Shown here one piece after another: positions 7,698 through 19,372 of a stretch of 64,000 nt of DNA. The translations under genes and the position numbers were made by a program. How positions within the stretch are numbered: the first letter of the stretch is position 1; each line of letters opens with the position of its first letter. The stretch covers positions 1 through 64,000 of the forward strand of contig NZ_WXZL01000016.1 in assembly GCF_009982895.1 (NCBI RefSeq). The letters run 5' to 3'. This DNA comes from Deinococcus alpinitundrae (GTDB lineage Bacteria; Deinococcota; Deinococci; Deinococcales; Deinococcaceae). The notes under the pieces were generated by a model. It saw nothing but the letters and a program-made list of their open reading frames with translations, made no database searches and was not told the origin of the DNA.

Positions 7698-8276
7698 ATG
7701 GACAAACCGAACCTCGACGACTACCTCGCCAATCTGGGCATCAGCGAGGGAGACGAAGCGCCGAATGTGGTCGAGGTGGCGCTGGGCAGCGCTGCGCTGG
7801 TGGCCGAACATCAAGCACCGCTGGCCGTCTTCGAGCAGTTCATGAGCGGCGTCGTCGAGCATCTGGGCGGCGACCTGACCCTCAGCGTGCGCGATGTGGG
7901 CGACGCGCTGGAAGCCGAGATCGGCGGCGAGCGGGCCAGCAAGCTGGCGGGGCGCGACGGTCGCATTCTGGGCGCAATCGAGGTGCTAGCCTACGCGGTG
8001 CTCGCCAAGCATGCCGGGCGCAGCGACGTGCGGGTGCGGGTCGATGCCGGGGGCTTCAAGCGCCGCCAGGCCGACAACCTCGCCAAGCTGGCCGAGCGCA
8101 TGGCGGTGCAGGTCGCCAAGAGCGGCGAACCCCACGAACTCCAGCCGATGTCGCCTGCCGAGCGCCGAGTCATTCATGTGGCCCTCAAGGATCATTCGCT
8201 GGTCACCACCGAGTCGGTGGGTGAGGGTGCAGGCCGCCACCTGGTGATCAAACCGCGCACCGAGATGACCGAATGA
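7698..8276 (+). CDS. jag: Jag/KhpB-like RNA-binding protein (KH + R3H domains)
   Basis: 192 residues. A KH-like region (about 65-125, including [20 protein letters not shown]) is followed by an R3H domain with [15 protein letters not shown] and [22 protein letters not shown], where Arg and His of the R3H motif are present. This is the domain order of Jag/KhpB/EloR, an RNA-binding regulator of cell elongation in Firmicutes. Here it stands alone rather than next to yidC. The N-terminal Jag-N domain is replaced by a short acidic segment. Likely expressed from a leaderless promoter. Confidence 0.8.
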   Translation: MDKPNLDDYLANLGISEGDEAPNVVEVALGSAALVAEHQAPLAVFEQFMSGVVEHLGGDLTLSVRDVGDALEAEIGGERASKLAGRDGRILGAIEVLAYAVLAKHAGRSDVRVRVDAGGFKRRQADNLAKLAERMAVQVAKSGEPHELQPMSPAERRVIHVALKDHSLVTTESVGEGAGRHLVIKPRTEMTE

Positions 8277-8303
8277 AGCCCAGTTCATGACCTGTTCGCT
8301 CAG

Positions 8304-9185
8304 ATGAGCGCCGACGGCATGCGGCTGGATCTCAGCGGCACTCAGGTCTACACCCTCAAGCTGGCCCTGCGGGAGACCACCGAGCGGCTGCGGCAAGCGG
8401 GCGTGCCCTCGCCCGAGTACGACGCCCGCGAGATGGTGCAGCGGGTCGCCAGCCTCAGCCACCTTGACCTGCTGATGCGCGGCGATCAGCCGGTCGAGGT
8501 GCGGCAGTGGCAACACCTCGAAGACCTTACCCGTCGCCGCGAGGCCCGCGAGCCGCTCCAGTACTTACTGAGTCCCATTGAATGGGCTGACCTGCACCTG
8601 CACGTCTCGCCCGCCGCCCTGATTCCCCGCCCCGAAACCGAACTGCTGCTCACCATGGCGCTGCGAAGCCTTCCAGGGTGGGCCGCGCCGCGCGTGCTCG
8701 ACGTGGGGACCGGCACGGGAGCGCTGGCGCTGGGCGTCAAGCAGGTCCGTTCCGACGCCGATGTGACGGGCAGCGACATCAGCCTGGAGGCGCTGGCGCT
8801 GGCTCGCCGGAATGCTCAGCTCAATACCCTGGACGTGGCGTTCGTACAGGCCGATCTGCTGACCGGGCTGAGCGGTCCCTATGATCTGCTGCTCAGCAAC
8901 CCGCCGTACCTGCCGGAAACCGACCGAGCTGGAGCGCAGCCGGAAGTCCGTTTCGACCCGGCCCTGGCCCTCTACAGCGGCCCCGAGGGCCTCGATCTGG
9001 CCCGCCGCCTGGTTCATGACGCGCCCCGCGTGCTGGCTCCTGGGGGCACACTGTGGCTCGAACTCGACCCGCGCAATGTGGAGGTGCTGGCCGCCGAAGC
9101 GTGCGCGGCGAACTGGACTGCCGAGGTTCACCCGGACTTGACGGGGCGCGGGCGTTTTCTGAAGGCCAATCGCGACGGGTCCTGA
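8304..9185 (+). CDS. prmC: Release-factor glutamine N5-methyltransferase
   Basis: 293 residues. Methylates the Gln of the GGQ motif in peptide-chain release factors. The signature NPPYLPETD follows a class I SAM-binding region (VLDVGTGTGALALG). The N-terminal helical domain (about 15-100) has the typical EYDAREMVQ region and the SPIEWADLHL...IPRPETELL junction. An in-frame ATG at 8319 is an alternative start. The gene is 27 nt downstream of the Jag-like gene and on the same strand. Confidence 0.9.
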   Translation: MSADGMRLDLSGTQVYTLKLALRETTERLRQAGVPSPEYDAREMVQRVASLSHLDLLMRGDQPVEVRQWQHLEDLTRRREAREPLQYLLSPIEWADLHLHVSPAALIPRPETELLLTMALRSLPGWAAPRVLDVGTGTGALALGVKQVRSDADVTGSDISLEALALARRNAQLNTLDVAFVQADLLTGLSGPYDLLLSNPPYLPETDRAGAQPEVRFDPALALYSGPEGLDLARRLVHDAPRVLAPGGTLWLELDPRNVEVLAAEACAANWTAEVHPDLTGRGRFLKANRDGS

Positions 9186-9207
9186 AGCGGCGTTCACGAC
9201 ACCGTGA

Positions 9208-9564
9208 TTAAAGTAACCGCTCCTGTCCCGGCGCGTCATCCGGCCACCACTGGTACTGGCCCAGATCGCAGCGCCCGGCTGCATCGAACACCACGCCCTC
9301 GGCGGCCAGCAGCCCGCGCTGAATGTCGCCGAAGCCCAGCTTGTCGGTGCTGACCTTACCCTGCGCGTTGATGACCCGCTGCCACGGCAGATCAAGGCCT
9401 TCGAGCAGACCGTTCATCACGTACCCAACCTGCCGCGCTGCGCCCGGCTGTCCGGCGAGGGTGGCGAGTTGCCCGTAGGTCACGACCCGGCCCGGCGGAA
9501 TCTGGGCCACCAGCGCGATCACGCGGGCTTCGAGGGCGGGAAGGTCCTGCTCTGGAGAAGTCAT
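9208..9564 (-). CDS. Alkyltransferase-like protein (ATL), MGMT fold without the acceptor cysteine
   Basis: 118 residues. The MGMT C-terminal domain is clear: IPPGRVVTYGQLATLAG, then ARQVGYVMNG and PWQRVINAQG. In true O6-alkylguanine-DNA alkyltransferases that last motif is PCHRV with the acceptor Cys; here Trp replaces it, the hallmark of ATL proteins, which bind alkylated guanine without repairing it and flag it for nucleotide-excision repair. TAGACT (minus strand, 9577-9572) lies 7 nt before the ATG at 9564, supporting this start over an upstream in-frame one. Confidence 0.85.
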   Translation of the reverse strand: MTSPEQDLPALEARVIALVAQIPPGRVVTYGQLATLAGQPGAARQVGYVMNGLLEGLDLPWQRVINAQGKVSTDKLGFGDIQRGLLAAEGVVFDAAGRCDLGQYQWWPDDAPGQERLL

Positions 9565-9571
9565 ACGCCGC

Positions 9572-9577
9572 AGTCTA
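9572..9577 (-). promoter_or_regulatory. TAGACT -10 box, leaderless promoter of the ATL gene
   Basis: Minus-strand TAGACT, 7 nt upstream of the ATG at 9564, with no Shine-Dalgarno sequence. Confidence 0.6.
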
Positions 9578-9652
9578 GCGGGCACGGCGGGGAGCCGGGA
9601 ACAGCCGGTCATGCTGGCCCGCAGTCCGCGAGCCCGGCGCTAAGCTGCGGGC

Positions 9653-10310
9653 ATGCTCAGCCTGGACGACCTCGACGCCCGGATTCGCACGGCCCTGCGG
9701 ACCGACGCCCGCGTGTCGCACGCCCTGGCCTACGGCAGCCGCATCCAGTACCTGAACGGCGAGCGGCAAGACGACCTCTACAGCGACCTGGAGTACTACG
9801 CGTATCTGCGCCCCGGCGCGTCGCTTAGTTCCCGCCCTTTCCTGGAACAGCTGACGCCGCTGCTGCACCGCATCGAACTTCATGTGATGGACGCCGCACA
9901 GTTGGCCGACATCCTCGCCTGGCCCTTTCTTCACGCCGACATCGCCGCCATGCGGATCAAAGACGAGGACGGCCAGCTTGCCCGCATCCTCGGCGAATGG
10001 GCAGCGGGGCCAGTCTGGACGCCCCAGGAGCCGCAGCTCATCTATGATCAAGCGCTCAACACGTTGACTTTTGCTTTGGCAGTGGCCGCCAGGGGAGAGC
10101 ATCTGCGGGCCGCCGAGCTGCTGACCTGGGTGCGTGCCGCTCTGCTGCGGCTGGCCCGCTTTGCCCTGGGTCGGCCTCACCTGCGCGCCGAGAAGCGGTG
10201 CGGGCGAGAAGCTGAGGGGGGCGCTGGACCTGTGCCGTGACCTGGCTGCCGCCTTGAATCTGGAGCCGCGCGCCGGGTTGTTGGCGGCTCTGGCGGCGCG
10301 CTGCCGCTGA
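9653..10310 (+). pseudogene. Nucleotidyltransferase-fold gene with a frameshift near its 3' end
   Basis: The first frame (9653-10240) encodes a nucleotidyltransferase-like protein with ALAYGSRIQYLNG and DDLYSDLEYYAYL, matching the GS and DxD/E metal-binding pattern of antibiotic-type nucleotidyltransferases. From about 10200 the frame becomes Arg/Gly/Pro-rich and ends at 10240. The next frame, starting near 10206 with EKLRGALDLCRDLAAALNLE, continues sensibly to a stop at 10308-10310. I infer a one-base indel around 10195-10206. It could be a real frameshift mutation or a sequencing error. A TAAGCT box ends 6 nt before the ATG. Confidence 0.65.
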
Positions 10311-10375
10311 TGGCCTGAACCTTCTCCCAACCCGGGGTTTATCCGCGCTGCGCCGCCAACGGATACTCTGGCGGC

Positions 10376-10918
10376 ATGGACACCACCGCCCAGCACCGCA
10401 TCCGCGCCCGGCTCGTCACGGGCAGCCTGGAGCGCACCGAGGACCATCCCGTTCCCTATAGCGTGGACATCGCCGCCGCGCCCAATCCCGACATCAGCAC
10501 CCCGGAGCTGGGGCCGGTGCTGCAACTGCGGGTGGTGCAGTGGCCCGAGGACCCCGAACGCGAGCGCGAAATTCTCAAGACCTTCGTGCCCAATGCTTCG
10601 GTGCTGCGCCGGGCGGTGCTGGGCGCGCAGCAGGGGCAGCGCCACGACTTCCTCTATCCGGAAGAAGCGCCCAACTGGGGCGTGAGGATCGAGGGGCTGG
10701 ATGATCAGGGCGTCAATGCGGTGCTGCTGCGCCGACTCGACCCTGACAGCGGCATCGGGGCCGACGATGCTTTCGCTCTGGAGCCGCAGGACCTTCCGGC
10801 ACTGCTGGAGCACCTCAGCACGGCCCGCAGCGAGCTGCGCGAGGCCCAGCGCGAATTCTTCAGTGACGGCGATTCACAGACCAACGACGGCCGAGTCACG
10901 GGCGAGAGCGATTTATAG
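10376..10918 (+). CDS. Conserved hypothetical protein
   Basis: 180 residues, no family recognised. Acidic, Pro-rich, with a VVQWPEDPEREREILKTF segment and a C-terminal helix of alternating Glu/Arg/Leu (about 145-165) that may be a short coiled coil. Codon use is that of the neighbours. TACTCT ends 6 nt before the ATG, suggesting a leaderless promoter. Confidence 0.7.
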   Translation: MDTTAQHRIRARLVTGSLERTEDHPVPYSVDIAAAPNPDISTPELGPVLQLRVVQWPEDPEREREILKTFVPNASVLRRAVLGAQQGQRHDFLYPEEAPNWGVRIEGLDDQGVNAVLLRRLDPDSGIGADDAFALEPQDLPALLEHLSTARSELREAQREFFSDGDSQTNDGRVTGESDL

Positions 10919-11057
10919 ACTGAATCCCCAATCACTTTCCTGCGCGGGCAATTCACCAAACCTCCATGAGGCACGGCGTTTAGCCTTCATTGGGCAAGCT
11001 GCTCTCCAGTGAACGCCTTCACAGTCAGCCGTCTAAGCATCCCGTAGGGTCAGCCAG

Positions 11058-11711
11058 ATGGCCACCCACCCACCCCGCCCCGCCCGCGCCCGCAGCCCCG
11101 AAGAAAAACTCGTCCGCCGGGGCGATATCCTTCGCGCTGCCGAGCGTCTGTGGACCACCACCGCTTACGCCGATTTGAGCATGAATCAGGTGGCCCGTGA
11201 AGTGCAGCTCGCCAAGGGTACCCTGTACCTGTATTTCGAAACCAAGGAAGAACTGTTTCTGGCGCTGCTTTCCGAGCATTATCAGGCCTGGTTCACCAAG
11301 CTCGGCGCGCTGCTCGAGGAGCGGCGGCCCAGCCAGCCCAACGATGTGGCCGACGTGATCACCGAGAGTCTGCGCGGCTTCGAGGCGATGCGGCGGCTGC
11401 AACTGCTGCTCGGTAGTGTGTTGGAGCGCAGCGAGCTGGCGGTCAGCTTTCGTCAGCAGGTGCTGGCGCTGATGCAGGCCGCCGCTCCCCGATTGCCCTA
11501 CCCGCCCGACGTGGCGATGCGGGTGCTGGTGCATACCGACGCCCTGTGCGTGGGCTGGCAGCACCTGACCGAGGAAGCCCCGGCCCACCGCACACTGCTG
11601 CTGCACCCCGAGCTGAAACCTTTGATGGTCAACTTCGAAAAGGAGCTGAACACCTCGCTGCGGGCGCTGCTGAATTATCTGCAAGCTGAGCTGACGCTGA
11701 CCAGCGCCTGA
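11058..11711 (+). CDS. TetR/AcrR-family transcriptional regulator
   Basis: 217 residues. The N-terminal DNA-binding domain is typical: RRGDILRAAERLWTTTAYADL, then MNQVAREVQLAKGTLYLYFE and TKEELFLALL. The C-terminal ligand domain is all-helical with no recognisable ligand signature. No exporter or oxidoreductase target lies next to it, so its regulon is unknown. TAGGGT ends 7 nt before the ATG, and a strong terminator follows. Confidence 0.85.
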   Translation: MATHPPRPARARSPEEKLVRRGDILRAAERLWTTTAYADLSMNQVAREVQLAKGTLYLYFETKEELFLALLSEHYQAWFTKLGALLEERRPSQPNDVADVITESLRGFEAMRRLQLLLGSVLERSELAVSFRQQVLALMQAAAPRLPYPPDVAMRVLVHTDALCVGWQHLTEEAPAHRTLLLHPELKPLMVNFEKELNTSLRALLNYLQAELTLTSA

Positions 11712-11729
11712 ACGCTCGGTGTGACCCGG

Positions 11730-11756
11730 CCCCGGAGTACGCCGCCGGGGTTTTTT
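11730..11756 (+). terminator. Rho-independent terminator of the TetR gene
   Basis: CCCCGG (11730-11735) pairs with CCGGGG (11745-11750), followed by six T (11751-11756), 18 nt after the TetR stop. Confidence 0.85.
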
Positions 11757-11781
11757 CAGGTTATTTGCAAATGGAGCGCCA

Positions 11782-11821
11782 CGGGAGAGGGCCGCCGAGT
11801 TTCCCCGGCGGCCCTCTCCCG
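11782..11821. terminator. 16-bp perfect GC-rich hairpin between convergent genes
   Basis: 11782-11797 is the exact reverse complement of 11806-11821, with an 8-nt loop. It lies just downstream of the minus-strand DUF2171 gene and beyond the TetR terminator. It has no U-run on either side, so it may act as a bidirectional transcript end or an RNA-stabilising hairpin. Confidence 0.6.
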
Positions 11822-11834
11822 CGCAGTTGGTTTG

Positions 11835-12101
11835 TTACTCGCTCTGCATATCCAGATCGGCGCGAGCCTTTTCCAGATACACGGCCACCGCGTCGGCGCT
11901 CTTGACATCGCTGAGGTTGATGTAGTGGTGCTGGCCGTCATTGCTGTCGGTACGGGTCAGTTTGATGCGGTCACCGTCCATATGGTCGACCGTGCCAACG
12001 TGCTCGCCGTTGACGTCTTTCACCTGAAGGTGCTCGGTGATCGAGGCGCGCAGTTCCTGATCGAGGGCGTTGTCCACCTGGCTCATATCGTTGTTGGTCA
12101 T
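11835..12101 (-). CDS. DUF2171 family protein
   Basis: 88 residues. A PRC-barrel-like small domain: LQVKDVNGEHVGTVDHMDGD, then IKLTRTD and HHYINLSDVKS. This pattern is that of DUF2171, common in Deinococcus and of unknown function. TAGCCT on the minus strand (12113-12108) ends 6 nt before the ATG, supporting the start. Confidence 0.8.
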   Translation of the reverse strand: MTNNDMSQVDNALDQELRASITEHLQVKDVNGEHVGTVDHMDGDRIKLTRTDSNDGQHHYINLSDVKSADAVAVYLEKARADLDMQSE

Positions 12102-12147
12102 GTAGGCAGGCTACCCCTCGCGCGCCGGTGCTTTCATGTGGGCAGTG

Positions 12148-12957
12148 TCAAGGCCACCTTGAGACAGGCGTGCTCAGGTTCGAGGCGAGTGTCCCCAAGG
12201 CGTCCAGATCGGTACCAGCCAGCGCCGCATTCACCTGCGCCGCAAAGTCGTCGGGCGCACCCGGCACGGCCCCAGCCAGTGCCACCGCTCCCTTCTCGTT
12301 GGTGAGCCACACGCTGCCCCTGGCGCATAGAACCTGCACCATCGCCATGACCGCCTGATACGCGCAGCCCTGGGCGTAGTGGACGTCGCCGCGCTGCTGG
12401 CCCTTGGCCGCGCCGTAAAGCCAGAAGTCGGGCTGCCAGGCGTAGTGGGTGATCAGGGCGGCTTGCAGCGCTGCCGGATAGCCGCCCAGCCGCGCTTTGA
12501 TGGCCGTCAGCTCGCCGCCCGGATCAGACAGCACCTGCCCCAGTGCCAGCTCCGCCGCGTAGTGGTGGCTGTGGATGCCGTGTGGGTGGCCCGGCTGGGC
12601 ATGCAGCTTGATGTGGCCCGCCAGCGCGTCGTTCACGCTGTGCTCGACCCGGCCAAGCTCGCGGTAAATGAAATCCACGCGCTGCCCCCGCACGGTCAGC
12701 CACGCGCCGCCGTCCACCCAGGGTCCCCAGCCGCCCGGCGGAGTGGCCTCAGCGGTTCCGGCGTCGTCCAGCTCGCGGCACAGGGCATTCAGCGCAGCCA
12801 GATCGAAGCTGGGTTCGGCGCGGTAGTGCAAGCCCAGATCTATGTCCGAGTCCGGCTGGGCCGGGCCGCGTGCGCGTGAGCCGCCGAGGGTGACGGCCCG
12901 TACACCGGGAATCTGGGCCAGGCGGGCGGCGAGGGTGCGAATCAACTCAGGTGACAT
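12148..12957 (-). CDS. Nucleotidyltransferase domain protein
   Basis: 269 residues. N-terminal nucleotidyltransferase core with LGGSRARG and [10 protein letters not shown] (GS and DxD metal ligands), followed by an all-helical C-terminal half. Resembles aminoglycoside/streptomycin-type nucleotidyltransferases and stand-alone NTases; the substrate cannot be told. The Met at 12957 is preferred because TAGAGT (minus strand, 12968-12963) lies 5 nt upstream. Divergent from proS. Confidence 0.75.
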   Translation of the reverse strand: MSPELIRTLAARLAQIPGVRAVTLGGSRARGPAQPDSDIDLGLHYRAEPSFDLAALNALCRELDDAGTAEATPPGGWGPWVDGGAWLTVRGQRVDFIYRELGRVEHSVNDALAGHIKLHAQPGHPHGIHSHHYAAELALGQVLSDPGGELTAIKARLGGYPAALQAALITHYAWQPDFWLYGAAKGQQRGDVHYAQGCAYQAVMAMVQVLCARGSVWLTNEKGAVALAGAVPGAPDDFAAQVNAALAGTDLDALGTLASNLSTPVSRWP

Positions 12958-13043
12958 GCTCAACTCTAGCCAGTCCGTCGCCACTACGCCTCGGCCAGGT
13001 GGCGGATCTCAAAGGTCCCGCCGACCTTGCTACCATGCAGCTT

Positions 13044-14528
<1,485 letters not shown>

Positions 14529-14565
14529 CCAAAGAGCAATTTAAGCCCACGGAAGTGCCCCAGGC

Positions 14566-14805
14566 TTGAGTGAACGGCGGGCAAGCGTCCATATCAGCGA
14601 TACCGCCCGTCGCCAGCGCTTCTCCTGGCATGTGTTCGGTCTGTTCACCGATGACCACCGCTCTGCCGCGCCGTCCACGCTGATCTTGCAGGTGGTGGGG
14701 TGCAGCCTCAGCCTCAAGGACCGGGCCACTGGGGAAGTGGGCAAACCTGGCAGCCCTGGCGATGTGGAACCGGACTTCATAAAGCGGCGCTGGCTGGCCC
14801 GCTAA
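14566..14805 (+). CDS. Small hypothetical protein
   Basis: 79 residues from a TTG, 37 nt after proS. No family recognised. High third-position GC in this frame, shared with its neighbours, supports coding; the short length and rare start make it uncertain. It contains an Arg/Phe/Trp-rich start (TARRQRFSWHVFGLF) and ends FIKRRWLAR. Confidence 0.45.
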   Translation: MSERRASVHISDTARRQRFSWHVFGLFTDDHRSAAPSTLILQVVGCSLSLKDRATGEVGKPGSPGDVEPDFIKRRWLAR

Positions 14806-14814
14806 GCTGAGCAC

Positions 14815-15498
14815 ATGATCACCGCGCCGCCGCCCTCGGCCCACACGCTCGCTCCCTTGCGGCTGGGGTTCGCCTTCGGGCTGGGGGTGCTGGGCTGGCT
14901 GCTGTCGGCTTTCCTCCCGCACCGTGAGAGCTGGCGGGCTTTTCCCTGGGAACTGCGCGTTCTGACTGGCTGGCTGGTGTTCGCGGCGAGTTACCTGATC
15001 ATGTCGTGGCGCTTGATCTACGCGGTGGACGGCGACTGGATTCGTGATCTGGCCCGTCAGGAAGACAACGGCAGGCGGGCGTCGGGGGTCATCGCCATCC
15101 TGACCTCGCTGGTGAGCCTGGCGGGAGTCATGTTCGCACTTTCGCGGGCCAACGGTCTCAAAAATCAGCCGCTGCTGGAGGGGTTGCTGATCGGTGCGGC
15201 CCTGCTGAGCGTGGCCCTCTCTTGGCTGCTGATCCAGACCATCTACACCTTCCGCTATGCCCACCTGTACTACGAACCCCCCGAGGGCGGCGTGCAGTTT
15301 CCCGCCACCCCCGAACCCGATTACCTCGATTTCGCTTACCTGGCCTTCACCATCGGCATGACCTACCAGGTGTCCGACACCGACCTCGATCAGCGTCCGA
15401 TGCGGCGGTTGCTGACCGGCCACGCGCTGATTTCCTACGTCTACGGCGTGGTCATCATCGCGCTGGCGATTAGTGCGGTTAGCAGCCTGCTGTCGTGA
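14815..15498 (+). CDS. DUF1345 family membrane protein
   Basis: 227 residues with about five hydrophobic segments (near 13-32, 43-62, 87-107, 120-142, 200-225). The motifs FRYAHLYY and FAYLAFTIGMTYQVSDTD are characteristic of DUF1345 integral membrane proteins of unknown function. TAAGCT ends 6 nt before the ATG. Confidence 0.85.
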   Translation: MITAPPPSAHTLAPLRLGFAFGLGVLGWLLSAFLPHRESWRAFPWELRVLTGWLVFAASYLIMSWRLIYAVDGDWIRDLARQEDNGRRASGVIAILTSLVSLAGVMFALSRANGLKNQPLLEGLLIGAALLSVALSWLLIQTIYTFRYAHLYYEPPEGGVQFPATPEPDYLDFAYLAFTIGMTYQVSDTDLDQRPMRRLLTGHALISYVYGVVIIALAISAVSSLLS

Positions 15499-15571
15499 GC
15501 ACCGGCCCGCGTTTTGTCAGGGGAATGTCAGCTTGCCGGGGTGCCGTTCAGCATTTCTGGGTGCGAGCGTT

Positions 15572-15577
15572 TAGAAT
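15572..15577 (+). promoter_or_regulatory. TAGAAT -10 box, leaderless promoter of the 2-phosphoglycerate kinase gene
   Basis: TAGAAT ends 8 nt before the GTG at 15586; no Shine-Dalgarno sequence between. Confidence 0.6.
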
Positions 15578-15585
15578 GCGGCGCA

Positions 15586-17085
<1,500 letters not shown>

Positions 17086-17147
17086 GTCCGGCGCGGGCCA
17101 GTCTGGATGGGCCGCCCGTTCGCTGCCCGAACCTCAGTTGCCCAACC

Positions 17148-17807
<660 letters not shown>

Positions 17808-17914
17808 GCGCTGTGCGGAGCGCGGGAAGTGGCAAGTAAGAAGGGGGAAGAAGAGTGGGGCATCTGAGGCCAGAGTCTAGGGTATTTGGGGAAGGGCAGG
17901 ATTAGCCGCGCGGT

Positions 17915-19297
17915 TCAGCCGATCAGAATGTCGCGTTCCGGTGGGTATTTGACCAGTTCGCTTCTGGTGCGGTTGCCGAAGGCCACGGCAAAGGTCAGCG
18001 GCCCGATGCGGCCCAAATACATCAGCACCAGCAAAATCAGTTGCTGGTTGGCGTTCATCAGGGGCGTGGCGTTCATGCTCAGGCCCACCGTGCCGAAGGC
18101 GCTGACCGTTTCGAAGAACAGGCGCTCGAACGAGAGGGTGTCGTCGTGGTTGGCGATCAGCATCAGCAGCACGCCGATATTGACCAGCCCCATGCTCAGG
18201 AGGCCCACGGTCATGGCCCGCACGACGGTCTCGCGCGCCACCCGCCGCCCGAAGGCCACCAGGTCGCCGCGCCCGCGCACCAAACTCAGGGCGGCCATCA
18301 TCATCACGAAAAAGGTGGAGGTCTTGATGCCGCCGCCAGTCGAGCCGGGGTTGGCCCCGATGAACATCAGGATGATGGTGATAAACAGCGTCGGCGATCT
18401 GACCAGTGCGTAGTCCACGGTGTTGAACCCGGCGGTGCGCGGCGTCACACTCTGAAAGAAGCTGACCAGCAACTTATCGCCGAAGGGGAGCCGTCCCAGG
18501 GTGGCGGGGTTGTTCCACTCCAACACCAGAAACAGCAGCAGCCCGCCGAGCAGCAGCGCGCCCATGACCGTCAGCACGATCTTGCTGTGCACCAGAATGC
18601 GGTCGCGCCGGGGATTGCGCCAGTGGCTGAGCAGATTGATCTGCACGATAAAGCCCATGCCGCCCAGAATGACCAGGAAACCGATCACCAGGTTGACCAG
18701 AGGGTCGCGGGCAAAGCCGATCAGGTTGTCGGCGTACAAGCTGAACCCAGCGTTGTTGTAGGCGCTGACGGCGTGAAACACGGCCAGATACAGCCCGCGT
18801 TCCCAGCCTTCCTGGGGCACGAAGCGCAGGGCCAGCAGCAGCGCACCGATCAATTCGGCGCTGAAGGTGAAGATGAAAATCTGGCGAATCAAGCGCACCA
18901 CCCCGCCCACCTCGAAGGCCGAGACCTGCTGCGCCAGCCGCACGCGTTCGGAAAAATTGATGCGCCGCCCCAGCAGGAAGGCAAACAGCGTGCCGAAGGT
19001 GATGATCCCCAGGCCGCCGATCTGCACCAGCGCCAGCACCACGAGCTGCCCGAACACGTTGAAGGTGCTGCCCACATCGACCACCGCCAGCCCGGTGACG
19101 CACAGCGCACTCGTCGACATGAACAGCGCCTGCACCCAGCTCAGGCTGTGGCCCGGCTGGTGAGCGAGCGGCGCGTGCAGCAGCAGCGCGCCCAGCAGAA
19201 TGGCCACGGCAAAGGTCAGGGCGATGAGCTGCGGGGGGCTGAATTTGCTGAAATTAAACAGCTTGAAACGGAACCGGCTCAGGAGGGGACGTCGCAT
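17915..19297 (-). CDS. ktrB: Potassium-uptake channel subunit KtrB
   Basis: 460 residues, integral membrane protein of the Trk/Ktr/HKT superfamily. The four pore-loop filters are visible: STSALCVTGLAVVD, HAVSAYNNAGFSLY, FFQSVTPRTAGFNTVDY and ETVSAFGTVGLSMN, each with the conserved filter Gly. A GANPGSTGGGIKTSTF segment marks the gating region between repeats 3 and 4. With KtrA it makes a sodium-dependent K+ uptake system. Confidence 0.95.
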   Translation of the reverse strand: MRRPLLSRFRFKLFNFSKFSPPQLIALTFAVAILLGALLLHAPLAHQPGHSLSWVQALFMSTSALCVTGLAVVDVGSTFNVFGQLVVLALVQIGGLGIITFGTLFAFLLGRRINFSERVRLAQQVSAFEVGGVVRLIRQIFIFTFSAELIGALLLALRFVPQEGWERGLYLAVFHAVSAYNNAGFSLYADNLIGFARDPLVNLVIGFLVILGGMGFIVQINLLSHWRNPRRDRILVHSKIVLTVMGALLLGGLLLFLVLEWNNPATLGRLPFGDKLLVSFFQSVTPRTAGFNTVDYALVRSPTLFITIILMFIGANPGSTGGGIKTSTFFVMMMAALSLVRGRGDLVAFGRRVARETVVRAMTVGLLSMGLVNIGVLLMLIANHDDTLSFERLFFETVSAFGTVGLSMNATPLMNANQQLILLVLMYLGRIGPLTFAVAFGNRTRSELVKYPPERDILIG

Positions 19298-19358
19298 GGC
19301 AGGGGAGCGATTCTACACCCCGGCTGCCGCGCCCGCCTTCCCGGCAGGGCTTCTCAGC

Positions 19359-19364
19359 TATACT
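19359..19364 (+). promoter_or_regulatory. TATACT -10 box, leaderless promoter of the THUMP methyltransferase
   Basis: TATACT ends 8 nt before the ATG at 19373; supports that start over the long open frame upstream. Confidence 0.6.
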
Positions 19365-19372
19365 TCCCAGCT

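Noticed and set aside
18041..19372. Long plus-strand open frame extending left of the THUMP methyltransferase
   Set aside because: It is antisense to ktrB, rich in Gln/His/Arg, and has no sense as protein; ATG 19373 with its -10 box is the real start.
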